40,864 nt of DNA from positions 1 through 40,864 of IMG/VR virus record IMGVR_UViG_3300023174_000318. The stretch is one strand, 5' to 3'. Position 1 is the first letter of the stretch, and each line of letters opens with the position of its first letter. Shown piece after piece: positions 1 to 8,716 of the stretch. The notes beneath the pieces are model-generated. The model was not told the DNA's origin and did no database searches. It saw only the letters and a program-made list of their open reading frames with translations. The DNA is from a virus. A program made the position numbers and the translations under genes.

Positions 1-2
1 GA

Positions 3-485
3 AGCGGAATCACGGGAACTAGCATCCTGCAGGAGTATGCGCTTCACGGTGTTTACATAAACGTAGAAGGAATCCCGCACGATGTTCTTGTCGGCGTGGA
101 GAAAATGCAAGCCTATTTGCGGTTCCGTGACGATTCGCACTGGGGCAAGGGACGACCGAAATGGGTTATATCTCGCAACTGCGTAAACTTCCTGCGTGAA
201 ATGAAGAAACTACGTTGGGGTACTTATAGCTCCGACAAGACGGCATATGAAATGAATAAACAAGAAGTCGTCCACAAGAAAGATGACCACGCTTTTGACT
301 CCGCTAGGTACTTTGCTACAACACGACCTGACTTGACTCCGTTTAACGTAGAAATGCCAAAAGAACCTCCGACTACGCTAAGATACGAAGAGTTACTTTT
401 GCGGATGCAAAATGACCCCGAAGTATCCTTTGCGGATAGTGACCCAGAGTGGGTAACAGTTTCTTCATATGGTGAATACTACTAA
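3..485 (+). CDS. terL: Terminase large subunit, C-terminal part (5' truncated)
   Basis: The reading frame is open from base 3 and its start lies outside the window. The 160 visible residues fit the C-terminal nuclease half of a phage terminase large subunit, the motor that packages and cuts DNA at the portal. The end carries a KKDDHAFDSARYF block, which matches the late Asp/His cluster of TerL nuclease domains, usually followed by an Arg/Tyr-rich helix. The gene is followed 8 nt later by the next gene, which has its own AAGGAG. The position upstream of portal and capsid genes supports the call. The ATPase half is not visible; the six codons at the right-hand end of the window may be its start. 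Confidence 0.8.
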   Translation, partial: SGITGTSILQEYALHGVYINVEGIPHDVLVGVEKMQAYLRFRDDSHWGKGRPKWVISRNCVNFLREMKKLRWGTYSSDKTAYEMNKQEVVHKKDDHAFDSARYFATTRPDLTPFNVEMPKEPPTTLRYEELLLRMQNDPEVSFADSDPEWVTVSSYGEYY

Positions 486-493
486 GGAGTAAT

Positions 494-991
494 ATGACAA
501 GCCGATTCAGCGTAATAGATACGCCTGTCCTTAGCCCTGGACATTGCTGGATTACTAGAACTACCGATGGTCCATTTATTGACACAAGTGTTGATGTGGG
601 TCGTATGCACATTGAACGTGGGCGAATTTATTTATCTGTAGAAGTTGTCAGAGAAATGGCTCGCGTGGCAGGAATTCTCGACGAAGGCAAATCCGTTTCT
701 GTCGAACTCAGAGAGCAAGAGTTGTACAACAAAGGCTATTCAGACGCACTTAAGGAGAACTATGGAGATTTACTTCACAATCTTACTGACCGTATTGCTG
801 TTGGCAACGTGGGCAATGCTGTACCTGCAACAGGTGGAGCATCGCCAGTCGTTGAAGAGCTTGCAGGAGGAGCATACGAAGCAAGTGAAGTTGCTGGTAG
901 CTCTGAGCGAAAAAGCTCAAGCACTGGTAGCGTCAAGCGACCCTCTCGTGTATCAGCAGATACAGGCGATGAGTCTGCCTACAGGTTATGA
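494..991 (+). CDS. Conserved hypothetical phage protein between terL and portal
   Basis: 165 residues. AAGGAG at 485-490 precedes the ATG and supports this start. Residues 1-90 look like a folded domain (motifs SPGHCWITRT and GPFIDT, then a helix around SVEVVREMARVAGI). Residues from about 100 on are low-complexity Gly/Ser/Ala-rich, and this part overlaps the next gene in another frame for 230 nt. I do not recognise a family. The position suggests a packaging or head-associated role, but that is inference. The low-complexity tail is what overprinting on a constrained second frame would give. Confidence 0.65.
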   Translation: MTSRFSVIDTPVLSPGHCWITRTTDGPFIDTSVDVGRMHIERGRIYLSVEVVREMARVAGILDEGKSVSVELREQELYNKGYSDALKENYGDLLHNLTDRIAVGNVGNAVPATGGASPVVEELAGGAYEASEVAGSSERKSSSTGSVKRPSRVSADTGDESAYRL

Positions 992-1148
992 TGGATACCA
1001 GGACTACGACCCATCTGATGAGGCCGAAGCCGAACGTATCAGTAAGCGTAACCCCAATCTTGCCGCGGAAGGCGAAATAAATGGCGAAGAAACCAGAAGC
1101 ATCCTTGCCGAACTCACAGGAGTCGACCCCGAATTCTTTAGTAACTGA
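762..1148 (+). CDS. Small membrane protein with coiled coil, overlapping both neighbours
   Basis: 128 residues. I chose ATG 762 because AAGGAG (752-757) sits at good spacing; an in-frame upstream start at 645 has no such site. Residues 4-21 form one hydrophobic segment (YFTILLTVLLLATWAML), followed by a charged heptad-like helix to about residue 55 and an acidic tail. The layout is type-II membrane protein plus coiled coil, as in some holin accessory or spanin-like proteins. No spanin partner or outer-membrane host is evident, so the function is open. It overlaps the upstream gene by 230 nt and the portal gene by 68 nt, in three different frames. Confidence 0.6.
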   Translation: MEIYFTILLTVLLLATWAMLYLQQVEHRQSLKSLQEEHTKQVKLLVALSEKAQALVASSDPLVYQQIQAMSLPTGYDGYQDYDPSDEAEAERISKRNPNLAAEGEINGEETRSILAELTGVDPEFFSN

Positions 1149-3225
1149 ACTTCCTGACTCTGGTATCAACATTGACCAGTTTCGTGACAGTCAGGAAGCT
1201 GAGAAACTTGTAGCGTGGGTTCAAGAGCAGTGGGGCAAGGCTAAGCAGAATCGTAGCCAGAAGCAACTGCAGTGGTACGACAACATGTCAATGTTCTACG
1301 GTCAGCAGTGGCTAGAGCAGACTCGTAGCGCGTTCCCCTCAGAATTCCGCGACAAGATGTTTTCTCCTAAGAAGCCTTATTATCACCAGCGTAAGACGGT
1401 TAACCGTATTCGTGCGTATAGCCGTTGGGAACTGTCGAAGCTTCTGTCGCAAACTCCTTCGGCTCGTGCTGTTGCTGCTTCTTCTGAAGACCAAGACCAG
1501 CGGGCTGCGTATGCTGCAGAGCAGGCTTGGACTTCGATTAGTGAGGGCAAGAACCTGAAGCAACAGTTCAACCGTGCGATGTGGTGGACTGTTATGACGG
1601 GTACTGGGTTTATTAAGACTCAGTGGGACCAGTTGTGTGTCGATAAGACTTCAGGGCAGCCTGGTGACATTAAGTTCGGTAACATCACCCCCTTTCACCT
1701 TTTTGTTCCTGACATCCGCGAACAGGACATTGAAGACCAGCCGTTTGTTATCAACGCTTACACGAAGCCTGTCGAATGGTGCTACCACTACTTTGCTAAC
1801 GAACTCAAAGGTAAGACACTCCAACCGTCAGTTTCCAGCGCTAACCAAATTATTGACGAAGCGTATTTGAACCTTGGCGCTGGACGTGCACCTGATTCGG
1901 TTATTGTGTACGAAACATGGGTAAAACCTGGTGGTACCAAGTTGCTACCACAGGGCGGTGTCATTATCAGCATTGACAGCTACCTCATCAACATTTACCG
2001 TGACGGAATCCCTTACAAGCACGGAATGTACCCATACACCAAGTTTGAGCACATTCCTACGAGCACGTTCTATGCAGACTCCCCTATCGTTGACCTCAAA
2101 GAACTTCAGCGCGACTACAATCAGTTGCGTTCGGAAATCTCTGAAGCAGGTCGCCGCATGGCTAAGCCTCAGCTCATCGCTCCTGTCGGTTCCATTGTGC
2201 CGTCCAAGATTACTAACGAGCCTGGACTTGTTATTCAGTACAAGCCTGGTATGGCTCCGCCTCAGCCGATTCCGCTTAGCCCGCTTCCGCAGTACTACCT
2301 TGACCAGCAAGACCGAATCCTCAACGACTGGATTGACATTTCTGGTGAGCGTGAAGTTTCGCGCGGTAGCACTCCTGCGGGTGTCACTTCAGGTACGGCT
2401 ATTGCTTACTTGCAGGAAGCATCAAACCAATACCTGACCCCGCAGTACCAGAGCATCGAGCAGGGCTACGAAAAAATTGCTATTCAGACCATCAACCTGT
2501 TCCAGCAGTATGTAGACCTTCCCCGCAAGATTCGTACCATTGGAGCTGACGGCGCTTTTGACACCATGATGCTTCAAGGTGCTGACATTACTAACGGTAC
2601 TGACATCCGTGTCGAGCCTGGTTCCAGCATTGCCAAGTCCAAAGCAGCTCAGGAAGCACGAGTCATGGACATGTTCTCCGTAGGAATCATTGACCAGAAC
2701 CAAGCCAAGCAGTTGCTTGAAATGGGTGGTACGCAGAAGATTATGGACACGGTTAACACGGCAGAGCGTAAGGCTCAGCGTGAGAACATCAAGATGAAGA
2801 TGCTTCAGCCACAAGAAGTCATGATGGCTCAACAACAGCAACAACAGCAAGTTATTGCACAGCTTGACCCAATGATGTTGCAAGACCCGATGGTACAGCA
2901 GGAGATTCAAAACATTCCTGCACCGCTTCTGGTCCCTGTCGATGACTTTGACCTCCACCAAGCGCACATTGAAACTCACAATCGTTTCCGTATGTCGCAG
3001 GAGTACGAGCTTCTTCCGCAGGAAATCAAGGCTCAGTTCGAGCAACACGTTGCTACACACGAACAATACATTCAGCAATCAGCCATGATGGGCTTCCTCA
3101 ACCAAATTCCTAGTGACGGTAGCGTTCCTGGACTCCCCGACAGTGAGGGACAGCAAGATATGTCTGTCGATGTAGGTGGACCAGAAATGGCAGCAAACGG
3201 CGCAGTGCCGAACCCTTTAGGGTAG
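1081..3225 (+). CDS. Portal protein (podovirus type)
   Basis: 714 residues, in the usual 600-730 range for portals of short-tailed phages. It forms the dodecameric ring at the capsid vertex through which terminase packages DNA. The N-terminus is acidic/Gln-rich; a core with YHQRKTVNRIRAY and WWTVMTGTGFIKTQW and a conserved SGTAIAYLQEASNQYL stretch in the second half match phage portals. The C-terminal third has a seven-Gln run (2827-2852) and is Gln/Met-rich, like the barrel helices of P22-type portals. A GGAAGG-like site sits about 10 nt before ATG 1081. The order terL, portal, scaffold, capsid fits. Confidence 0.85.
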   Translation: MAKKPEASLPNSQESTPNSLVTELPDSGINIDQFRDSQEAEKLVAWVQEQWGKAKQNRSQKQLQWYDNMSMFYGQQWLEQTRSAFPSEFRDKMFSPKKPYYHQRKTVNRIRAYSRWELSKLLSQTPSARAVAASSEDQDQRAAYAAEQAWTSISEGKNLKQQFNRAMWWTVMTGTGFIKTQWDQLCVDKTSGQPGDIKFGNITPFHLFVPDIREQDIEDQPFVINAYTKPVEWCYHYFANELKGKTLQPSVSSANQIIDEAYLNLGAGRAPDSVIVYETWVKPGGTKLLPQGGVIISIDSYLINIYRDGIPYKHGMYPYTKFEHIPTSTFYADSPIVDLKELQRDYNQLRSEISEAGRRMAKPQLIAPVGSIVPSKITNEPGLVIQYKPGMAPPQPIPLSPLPQYYLDQQDRILNDWIDISGEREVSRGSTPAGVTSGTAIAYLQEASNQYLTPQYQSIEQGYEKIAIQTINLFQQYVDLPRKIRTIGADGAFDTMMLQGADITNGTDIRVEPGSSIAKSKAAQEARVMDMFSVGIIDQNQAKQLLEMGGTQKIMDTVNTAERKAQRENIKMKMLQPQEVMMAQQQQQQQVIAQLDPMMLQDPMVQQEIQNIPAPLLVPVDDFDLHQAHIETHNRFRMSQEYELLPQEIKAQFEQHVATHEQYIQQSAMMGFLNQIPSDGSVPGLPDSEGQQDMSVDVGGPEMAANGAVPNPLG

Positions 3226-3242
3226 TAAATGCTACACTAAAC

Positions 3243-3262
3243 GTGTAATCACAAGATTACAC
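3243..3262. promoter_or_regulatory. Perfect inverted repeat between portal and scaffold genes
   Basis: GTGTAATC-ACAA-GATTACAC is an 8-bp stem with a 4-nt loop in the only gap between portal and scaffold. It is AT-rich and has no T tract, so it is a poor intrinsic terminator. An mRNA processing hairpin or a protein-binding palindrome is possible. A TACAAT hexamer follows at 3273-3278 but I see no -35 for it. Confidence 0.35.
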
Positions 3263-3323
3263 AAAAATCGAATACAATAGAGACAGCTAGGGCCTCGGAA
3301 GAGGTACGGCGTTAGGAGTACAA

Positions 3324-4160
3324 GTGGACGACCTTACTGGTACAGATTCAGTGGACACCTCGGCAGAGGTACCTACAGCGGATTCAGGGCCCGTAGACGG
3401 CGGAGATAATCTCGCCAGCGAAGCTGGAGGGAATCCCGCGTGGGAGTCTCTTCGTACAAAGCTCGACCCCATCAGCTTCAAGAGTATTGAGGAAGACCTC
3501 AAAGGCTGGGACAAGAGTGCGGAAACCCGTATCTCAACCCTAAACAGCCAGCTCAAGACCTACAAGGACTTGGGTGAAGTTGAGCAGTTGCAGTCATATG
3601 CAGCCCTAGCTCAGCAAATTGATGCTCAACCAGAAGTAATCTATGAGGCGCTCGGTAACTTCCTCCGTGAAAACGGACGTATGCCTGAAACTCAAGAAGA
3701 GTTGCAGGATGCGGTGGATGAAACCGAAGATGGTCAGGAGTACCGCGACCCCCGTTTTGACGAACTTCAGCAGCAACAGGAACAGATGCGTCAGTTCCTT
3801 GAGCAGCAGGAAACCGCCAGAATGGAACAGGAAGCAGATAAAGCTCTTGAACAGGAAATCGGGCAACTTCAGCAGTCTTTCCCCGACTTTACCCAAGACG
3901 ACATTCAGGAAGTTTTGATGCGAGCAGCATTTGAACTTACTAATGGCTCAGAACGTAAACTCGATGAGATTGCCAAGGAGTACATTGAGAAAACCGTCAA
4001 CCGTATTCGCGCAGTACCGCGACCTGGAGATTCAGCCCCAAGACTACTTCCGACTTCAGGTGGAGTACCTACCAGCAATGGTCAGGGAACCCCACTTGGC
4101 AAAATGTCGAGGAGTGATGTGCAATCGCTCATCGCCGCCTCGCTTCAACAAGGAACTTAA
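3324..4160 (+). CDS. Capsid scaffolding / assembly protein
   Basis: 278 residues. The start is GTG, chosen because TAGGAG lies 6 nt upstream. The composition is typical of scaffolds: acidic N-terminus, long Gln/Glu-rich coiled-coil helices (residues about 130-185), and a C-terminus with a basic, Pro-containing linker and a short helix. Scaffolds guide coat protein assembly into procapsids and then leave or are degraded. The position directly before the major capsid gene supports the call. No protease domain is visible. Confidence 0.7.
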   Translation: MDDLTGTDSVDTSAEVPTADSGPVDGGDNLASEAGGNPAWESLRTKLDPISFKSIEEDLKGWDKSAETRISTLNSQLKTYKDLGEVEQLQSYAALAQQIDAQPEVIYEALGNFLRENGRMPETQEELQDAVDETEDGQEYRDPRFDELQQQQEQMRQFLEQQETARMEQEADKALEQEIGQLQQSFPDFTQDDIQEVLMRAAFELTNGSERKLDEIAKEYIEKTVNRIRAVPRPGDSAPRLLPTSGGVPTSNGQGTPLGKMSRSDVQSLIAASLQQGT

Positions 4161-4202
4161 AGCTTAGTCTCCTACTAACCAAACAGAAAGTAGGAACGGC
4201 AA

Positions 4203-5426
4203 ATGCCAACTAACCTCTCGACTATTGAGTCGTACATGAAGGAGGTGTACCAGGGACGTATCCGCGAGCAGCTCAACGACGAAATCGTCGCACTGAAGCG
4301 TGTTACGCGAAGCGGCTCTGGTGTCACCAACGAAACTGGTGGAAAGTATGTCACTTTCCCCATCCACACCAAGCGCAACTCAGGTATCGGTTCGCGCCTC
4401 GAATCTGAGGCTCTTCCGACCCCTGGTCAGCAAGGCCACGCTGCAGCTCGTATTGGGCTGAAGTACGGCTACGGTGGTATCCAGCTCACTGGACAGGCTA
4501 TCTCGCTTTCGTCAACCGATGCAAAGGCTTTCGCCCGCGCATTGGACAACGAAGTTGAAGGCTTGAAGAACGACATCAAGAAGGACTTGAACCGTCAGAT
4601 TTATGGTTCGGGTAACGGAGCCATCGGTGTGGTTAAGACGACCTCATCCACGGTTAACATTGTTCCCGTCACTGACGCTCGCCTGTTTCAGATTGGTGCT
4701 GTCGTAGATGTCATCACGCTGCCCTCGACTGTTGCAATTTCGGCTCGCACAGTCACCGCAATCTCGCTTGCTTCTGGCGCAAACACTGTTACCCTTTCGG
4801 GTGCGGCGTTCAACGTCACAGCAGCGCAGATTATCACTCGCACGGGTTCGGGACCCTCGGCAAGCGGAAACCGTGAACTCACGGGTCTCGCTGCAATCGT
4901 CTCAAGCTCGGGAACGCTGTACAACATCGACCCCTCGACGGAGCCTGAATGGACCGCCGAAGTTGACTCGAACAGCGGAACGGGTCGCGCACTCTCCGAA
5001 TCGCTCATGATTAAGATGGTTGACCGTATCCGCACACGCGGTGGTTCGACCACTCTTATCCTGCAGTCGCTCGGTGTTCGCCGTGCGTACTTCAGCCTCC
5101 TGTCGCAGTACCGCCAGACGGTAAACACGCAGGAATTCACTGGTGGGTTCTCGGGACTCGCGTTCACGACTGACCGTGGAGAAATCCCTGTCATCGCGGA
5201 TGTCGACGCTCCTCTCGGAACGCAGTACTTCATCAACGAAGACACCATGACCTACTACCGTGACGAGGACTGGCACTTCCTAGACCGTGACGGCTCGATG
5301 TGGAAGCAGGTTCGTGACTCCAACGGAGACTACGACGCCTACTACGCTCGCATGGTTGAGTACCACGAGCTCGGCTGTGACCGCCGTAACTCGAACGGTG
5401 TCATTCAGGACATCACTGAGGGCTAA
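4203..5426 (+). CDS. Major capsid protein (HK97-fold type)
   Basis: 407 residues, forming the icosahedral shell. Landmarks are an N-terminal helix (STIESYMKEVYQGRIREQL), an E-loop-like stretch rich in Gly/Thr (GGKYVTFPIHTKRNSG), a long spine-like helix (residues about 115-145) and a C-terminal P-domain with EWHFLDRDGSMWKQV-type beta strands. Residues about 150-240 are Thr/Val/Ser-rich beta sequence that could be an inserted surface domain. Codon use is strongly biased to C-ending codons compared with neighbours, as expected for the most highly expressed gene. A strong terminator follows directly. Confidence 0.85.
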   Translation: MPTNLSTIESYMKEVYQGRIREQLNDEIVALKRVTRSGSGVTNETGGKYVTFPIHTKRNSGIGSRLESEALPTPGQQGHAAARIGLKYGYGGIQLTGQAISLSSTDAKAFARALDNEVEGLKNDIKKDLNRQIYGSGNGAIGVVKTTSSTVNIVPVTDARLFQIGAVVDVITLPSTVAISARTVTAISLASGANTVTLSGAAFNVTAAQIITRTGSGPSASGNRELTGLAAIVSSSGTLYNIDPSTEPEWTAEVDSNSGTGRALSESLMIKMVDRIRTRGGSTTLILQSLGVRRAYFSLLSQYRQTVNTQEFTGGFSGLAFTTDRGEIPVIADVDAPLGTQYFINEDTMTYYRDEDWHFLDRDGSMWKQVRDSNGDYDAYYARMVEYHELGCDRRNSNGVIQDITEG

Positions 5427-5437
5427 GCCGTAACGAG

Positions 5438-5472
5438 TGGGGTCAGTCGGCAACGGCTGACCCCATTCTTAT
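5438..5472 (+). terminator. Intrinsic terminator after major capsid gene
   Basis: Stem 5438-5449 pairs with 5454-5465 (12 bp including one G-T) around a GCAA tetraloop, followed by a short T-containing tail (ATTCTTAT). It would insulate capsid expression from the downstream connector genes, which have their own putative promoter at 5484. Confidence 0.75.
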
Positions 5473-5483
5473 GTCTGAAAGGG

Positions 5484-5489
5484 TAAACT
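5484..5489 (+). promoter_or_regulatory. Putative leaderless-promoter -10 (TAAACT)
   Basis: TAAACT ends exactly 6 nt before ATG 5496, directly after the capsid terminator. A GAAAGGG lies 12 nt from the ATG, too far for a normal ribosome site. The spacing matches six other genes in this window. Confidence 0.45.
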
Positions 5490-5495
5490 CTTACT

Positions 5496-5981
5496 ATGAC
5501 CGAACTTGCTACGACCACAGCACTTACGACTGACCCTCAAGTGTGGAATTCCGAGCGCGGGCAATTTATCAACGAAAATCACCGCCGATTTGCAGAAATT
5601 CTATTTGACTTCAAACCGACGTATTCGCTAGTTTTTATTCCAGAAATTGACCGTACTACCCCCGATGACCACGCAAAGCCGTTTGCTATTCTCGACAGCC
5701 CCGAAGGTGTGCCTCCGTACATTGTTCGCTACATTACAGCGAAAGAAATGGAAGCACCTGAGAAAATTGTGGCATGGTTGTTTATGGGCGACACAGTGCG
5801 TCACGGAGCCGAGAATGTGTTTAATCGTATTCAGGCTGAAGAAGATGCCAAAAAACTCATGGAACTAAAGAACCGTGAGGATGAGCTTGAAGACATGGCA
5901 GAGTTTGCTGAGTTTATGCTTAATGGCGGTAACAGTAAGCTTCACACATTCAAACATAACGGACAGGTATTTGAACGATGA
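5496..5981 (+). CDS. Hypothetical virion-cluster protein
   Basis: 161 residues, not recognised. The N-terminus is Thr-rich; the middle (VPPYIVRYITAKEMEAPEKIVAWLFMGDT) looks folded; residues 105-140 are a highly charged Glu/Lys helix likely to form a coiled coil. It lies between capsid and adaptor genes and overlaps the adaptor start by ATGA (4 nt), suggesting translational coupling and a head or head-completion role. That role is inferred from position only. Confidence 0.7.
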   Translation: MTELATTTALTTDPQVWNSERGQFINENHRRFAEILFDFKPTYSLVFIPEIDRTTPDDHAKPFAILDSPEGVPPYIVRYITAKEMEAPEKIVAWLFMGDTVRHGAENVFNRIQAEEDAKKLMELKNREDELEDMAEFAEFMLNGGNSKLHTFKHNGQVFER

Positions 5982-6634
5982 GCTATAACAACCCTACTAA
6001 GAAAGTTCAAGACGTTGCTGCTGCAGTAAAACGCATCTTTGGTGACGAGTCTGGTGTCCAACTTGTTGATGGCGATGTCATTACTTGGACTAACGAAGCA
6101 CAGCAAGCGATTGCTAGTAGCACTAAAGTGTTGAAGTCGAAGGCGACTACGCCCATGACTAGCGGTGACAACACTTATTCGTTGACTAGCATTGTCCCTG
6201 CTATCTTGCAGATTGAAAGCCTACTTGTCAATGGTCGCCGTGTAGGTAACATGTCTGTTGCTCAGGCTGAGGAAAGCATTTCGACTACTGACCCTCTCGC
6301 GGAAGAAACTGGGTTCCCCCACTTCTGGTATGAATGGGCTGGAGAGATTACGTTCTGGCCTCGCCCCAACCTTGATGCCACAATTACTATTCGGTACAAC
6401 GCATTGCCTACTGTCGTAGTTAACTCAACTGACCTTCTGTCGCTTCCTGACGAGTTTTTTGGCGATGTAGTCAATTATGTTCTTGGTAAAGCGTATGAAA
6501 TGGATGAAAACTCGCCCATGATGAGCTACAAAAAGCAGGAGTTTGATTCTGCAATGTTGGGGCTTACAGACGAAGAACGCATTGCCCAGAATATGACCTA
6601 CGAAACGGTCACTATTTACGACACCTTCTACTAG
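5978..6634 (+). CDS. Head-tail adaptor / connector protein
   Basis: 218 residues. Adaptors bind under the portal and link it to the tail nozzle. Helical ends and a central beta segment with GEITFWPRPNLDATITIRYNAL resemble the phage adaptor family (gp6/gp4/gp11-like), in which an FxPxP strand followed by a Tyr-rich strand is common. The C-terminal helix (DEFFGDVVNYVLGKAYEMDE) also fits. It overlaps the upstream gene by 4 nt and is followed by the nozzle-like gene after a TAGGAG site. Confidence 0.65.
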   Translation: MSYNNPTKKVQDVAAAVKRIFGDESGVQLVDGDVITWTNEAQQAIASSTKVLKSKATTPMTSGDNTYSLTSIVPAILQIESLLVNGRRVGNMSVAQAEESISTTDPLAEETGFPHFWYEWAGEITFWPRPNLDATITIRYNALPTVVVNSTDLLSLPDEFFGDVVNYVLGKAYEMDENSPMMSYKKQEFDSAMLGLTDEERIAQNMTYETVTIYDTFY

Positions 6635-6641
6635 GAGCTTT

Positions 6642-8201
6642 ATGCCTGGGCAACTAATACCTGTAGGACCTTTTACTGGGGGTCTTAATACTTTCAGTGA
6701 CCCGTCCACCATTCTCAATAACGAATTAGTTGTAGCTAAAAATGTTGAGTTGGACTTTGACGGTTCCATCAAGTCACGCCCACCATTTACCAACGAAAAC
6801 TACAACCTCACGTTGGGTGCTACAGGCGACCTCATGCTTTTAGGTTACTTTTACGAAAGTGATGGCACAGCCGTACTTATTGGTACCAACGGGCTGGACA
6901 ACACTTACCGATTTACAGGTACTGCTTGGGTAAGCCTGTTTGGTGTTTCAGGTACAGGCAAATTTGCTGCTAGTGCAATGACTCAATATGATGCTAAAGC
7001 GTGGTTGGTAGCTCCTATTGGTAGTGCTAATCCTGGCGGATATTGGGTTTCTGGGGGAACTTACGGTACTTTTACGGCACAAGCCAACATGCCCAAGGGT
7101 GCCACTATTCTTGCCCACAAGGACCGACTTTGGGTGTCCTACGGGTCAGCATCAACTCCGACAAGGCTGTACTACTCCAACGTCCTTGGCGACCCGTTGG
7201 GTCTGTGGGTTGCATCCCCCGACTTCCTAGATGTTGGGTACGGCGATGGGCAGTCGATTATGCAGGTAATTGTGTATTTCAATGGTCTGCTCATTTTCCG
7301 TAGCCGAAGCATCTACAGCTTTAGCTACACTGACGACCCTGCCGCTGGCACCTTGTCTCAAGTTGTTGGCGGTATCGGAGTTGCCAACAAGGAATCTGTC
7401 GTACAGTACGAAAGCTACGTTTACTTCCTTTTTGATGACCGTGCCTACGAATTTACTAACGGACGAGCCGCTCAACTCAACATTAAAGTACCGTTTACTT
7501 CTACAGACTCCGTAAACATTTATTTAAAATCCTCTGTGTCGGAATTCAATCGTCGCGTCATTTTCTCTCACTACGACACGATGTACGTTTTTAGCCTCCA
7601 AACTCGTACCTGGACTACCTGGAAGACAAGCGTTTACGGCTCAATCGGCAAAATTGTTAAACGCGAGACAGAAGACTTTGATGCTAAAGCCTATACTCAT
7701 AGTTCCACAACTGCTACGGGTGTTACTCGCGTAGCCAAACTGTTGGCTATTGCTGATGTAATTACTGCTGTTGGGGAAAGCATTGAGTGCATAATTCAAA
7801 CCAAAAACTTGGACTACAACAGCAGTTCTATTTACAAACGCCTTTTCTGGTGGGGTGCTGACATTAGCGCAAAGGGAACAGTGACAGCAATCGCGTCACC
7901 TGTTAGTTTTAGTTCGCAAGTTACTTGGGGTCAACTTCGGTTGACTACTTGGGGCAATCTGCTGAACTTTACTTGGGGTCAACCACAAACTCCGCAAGAC
8001 ACTGTTGAAACTGTACGCAGCACGGCAGGTACTAGCCCTGGGCGCAAGTTTCTCAAATTCTTGAAGAGCCTCCGATTTCGACAAATTAACTTCAAAATAG
8101 TTATTAACATTGACGGTACTTCGGACACATCGCCTATGAGAATCTTCTCATTCTCTACTTTTGTCAACGCAAAAGAAACCGTCTCAAAAGCCATTACCTA
8201 G
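6642..8201 (+). CDS. Tail nozzle / tubular protein B-like (P22 gp10- or T7 gp12-like)
   Basis: 519 residues. The N-terminal signature GPFTGGLNTFSDPSTI with LDFDGSIKSRPP is common in phage nozzle or stabilisation proteins, which form a beta-propeller tube under the adaptor. Repeated Trp/Tyr/Gly-rich beta strands through the protein (AWLVAPIG, DRLWVSYG, GLLIFRSRSIYSF, VYFLFDDRAYEF) fit a propeller. TAGGAG lies 5 nt before the ATG. The position after the adaptor is as expected for podoviruses. Sequence identity to a named family cannot be checked here. Confidence 0.65.
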   Translation: MPGQLIPVGPFTGGLNTFSDPSTILNNELVVAKNVELDFDGSIKSRPPFTNENYNLTLGATGDLMLLGYFYESDGTAVLIGTNGLDNTYRFTGTAWVSLFGVSGTGKFAASAMTQYDAKAWLVAPIGSANPGGYWVSGGTYGTFTAQANMPKGATILAHKDRLWVSYGSASTPTRLYYSNVLGDPLGLWVASPDFLDVGYGDGQSIMQVIVYFNGLLIFRSRSIYSFSYTDDPAAGTLSQVVGGIGVANKESVVQYESYVYFLFDDRAYEFTNGRAAQLNIKVPFTSTDSVNIYLKSSVSEFNRRVIFSHYDTMYVFSLQTRTWTTWKTSVYGSIGKIVKRETEDFDAKAYTHSSTTATGVTRVAKLLAIADVITAVGESIECIIQTKNLDYNSSSIYKRLFWWGADISAKGTVTAIASPVSFSSQVTWGQLRLTTWGNLLNFTWGQPQTPQDTVETVRSTAGTSPGRKFLKFLKSLRFRQINFKIVINIDGTSDTSPMRIFSFSTFVNAKETVSKAIT

Positions 8202-8207
8202 TACAAT
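8202..8207 (+). promoter_or_regulatory. Putative leaderless-promoter -10 (TACAAT)
   Basis: TACAAT, a near-perfect -10, ends 6 nt before ATG 8214. No Shine-Dalgarno lies between stop 8201 and the ATG. No recognisable -35 is visible. Confidence 0.5.
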
Positions 8208-8213
8208 ACTTAT

Positions 8214-8414
8214 ATGGCACCTGTCGGCAAGCGTTTTTCCGAGCCCGCAAAAGCGGGTGGCGGATTCAACGCCTATGCTGCAGGAGCTAAGCACTATGGT
8301 GCTGGACGTTCAATGCCTACCGTAGGCAAGATAGCTAATAAAGCTGGCTACAAGGAACGTGATGTAAAAGCTTCTGCCCGACGTAACGCTTTGTTGAGAA
8401 GAATGGGTAAGTAA
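8214..8414 (+). CDS. Small basic protein 1 of the RRMGK cluster
   Basis: 66 residues, very basic (Lys/Arg/Ala/Gly-rich), function unknown. It ends ALLRRMGK, the C-terminal motif shared with the next genes. It is the first of a chain of genes whose stop and start codons share one base. The basic character suggests DNA or capsid-interior contact (inference). No ribosome site; a leaderless start is likely. Confidence 0.7.
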   Translation: MAPVGKRFSEPAKAGGGFNAYAAGAKHYGAGRSMPTVGKIANKAGYKERDVKASARRNALLRRMGK

Positions 8415-8716
8415 TGGCTAAGTCAGCTGCGTGGACCCGCAAAGAAGGTAAAAACCCTCAAGGTGGTCTAAATGAAGCAGGTCGCCGTTCTTATGAGAAG
8501 CAAAATCCTGGCTCTGATTTGAAGCCCCCAGTGAAGTCAGGAGACAATCCTCGACGCTCATCGTTCCTGTCGCGTATGGCTGGAAACTCAGGTCCTGAGC
8601 GTAAACCTAACGGCGAGCCGACCCGTTTACTGTTATCATTACAAGCATGGGGTGCGTCCTCAAAAGCAGACGCTCGTCAGAAAGCTGCAGCAATTCAACG
8701 AAGGATGGGAAAATAA
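8414..8716 (+). CDS. DUF6321-type small basic protein
   Basis: 100 residues. The sequence KSAAWTRKEGKNP, GGLNEAGRRSYE, LKPPVKSGDNPRRSSFLSRM and PTRLLLSLQAWGASSKADA matches my recollection of the DUF6321 family, which is common in aquatic phages and has no established function. It ends AIQRRMGK, the motif shared with its neighbours. Its start shares one base with the upstream stop (TAATG). The Lys/Arg-rich composition fits a DNA-associated or internal head protein, but this is inference. Confidence 0.75.
   Translation: MAKSAAWTRKEGKNPQGGLNEAGRRSYEKQNPGSDLKPPVKSGDNPRRSSFLSRMAGNSGPERKPNGEPTRLLLSLQAWGASSKADARQKAAAIQRRMGK

Noticed and set aside
1-60. Direct circular joining of window end to window start
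   Set aside because: Reading from GTG 40847 across the joint reaches a stop at base 58-60, while TerL runs in another frame, so the ends are not directly adjacent as given.
3273-3278. Promoter before the scaffold gene (TACAAT)
   Set aside because: No -35 at any usual spacing and the start is 46 nt away with its own ribosome site; not enough evidence.
4688-5248. 186-residue minus-strand ORF in the capsid gene
   Set aside because: It is a shadow of strongly biased capsid codons; no ribosome site.
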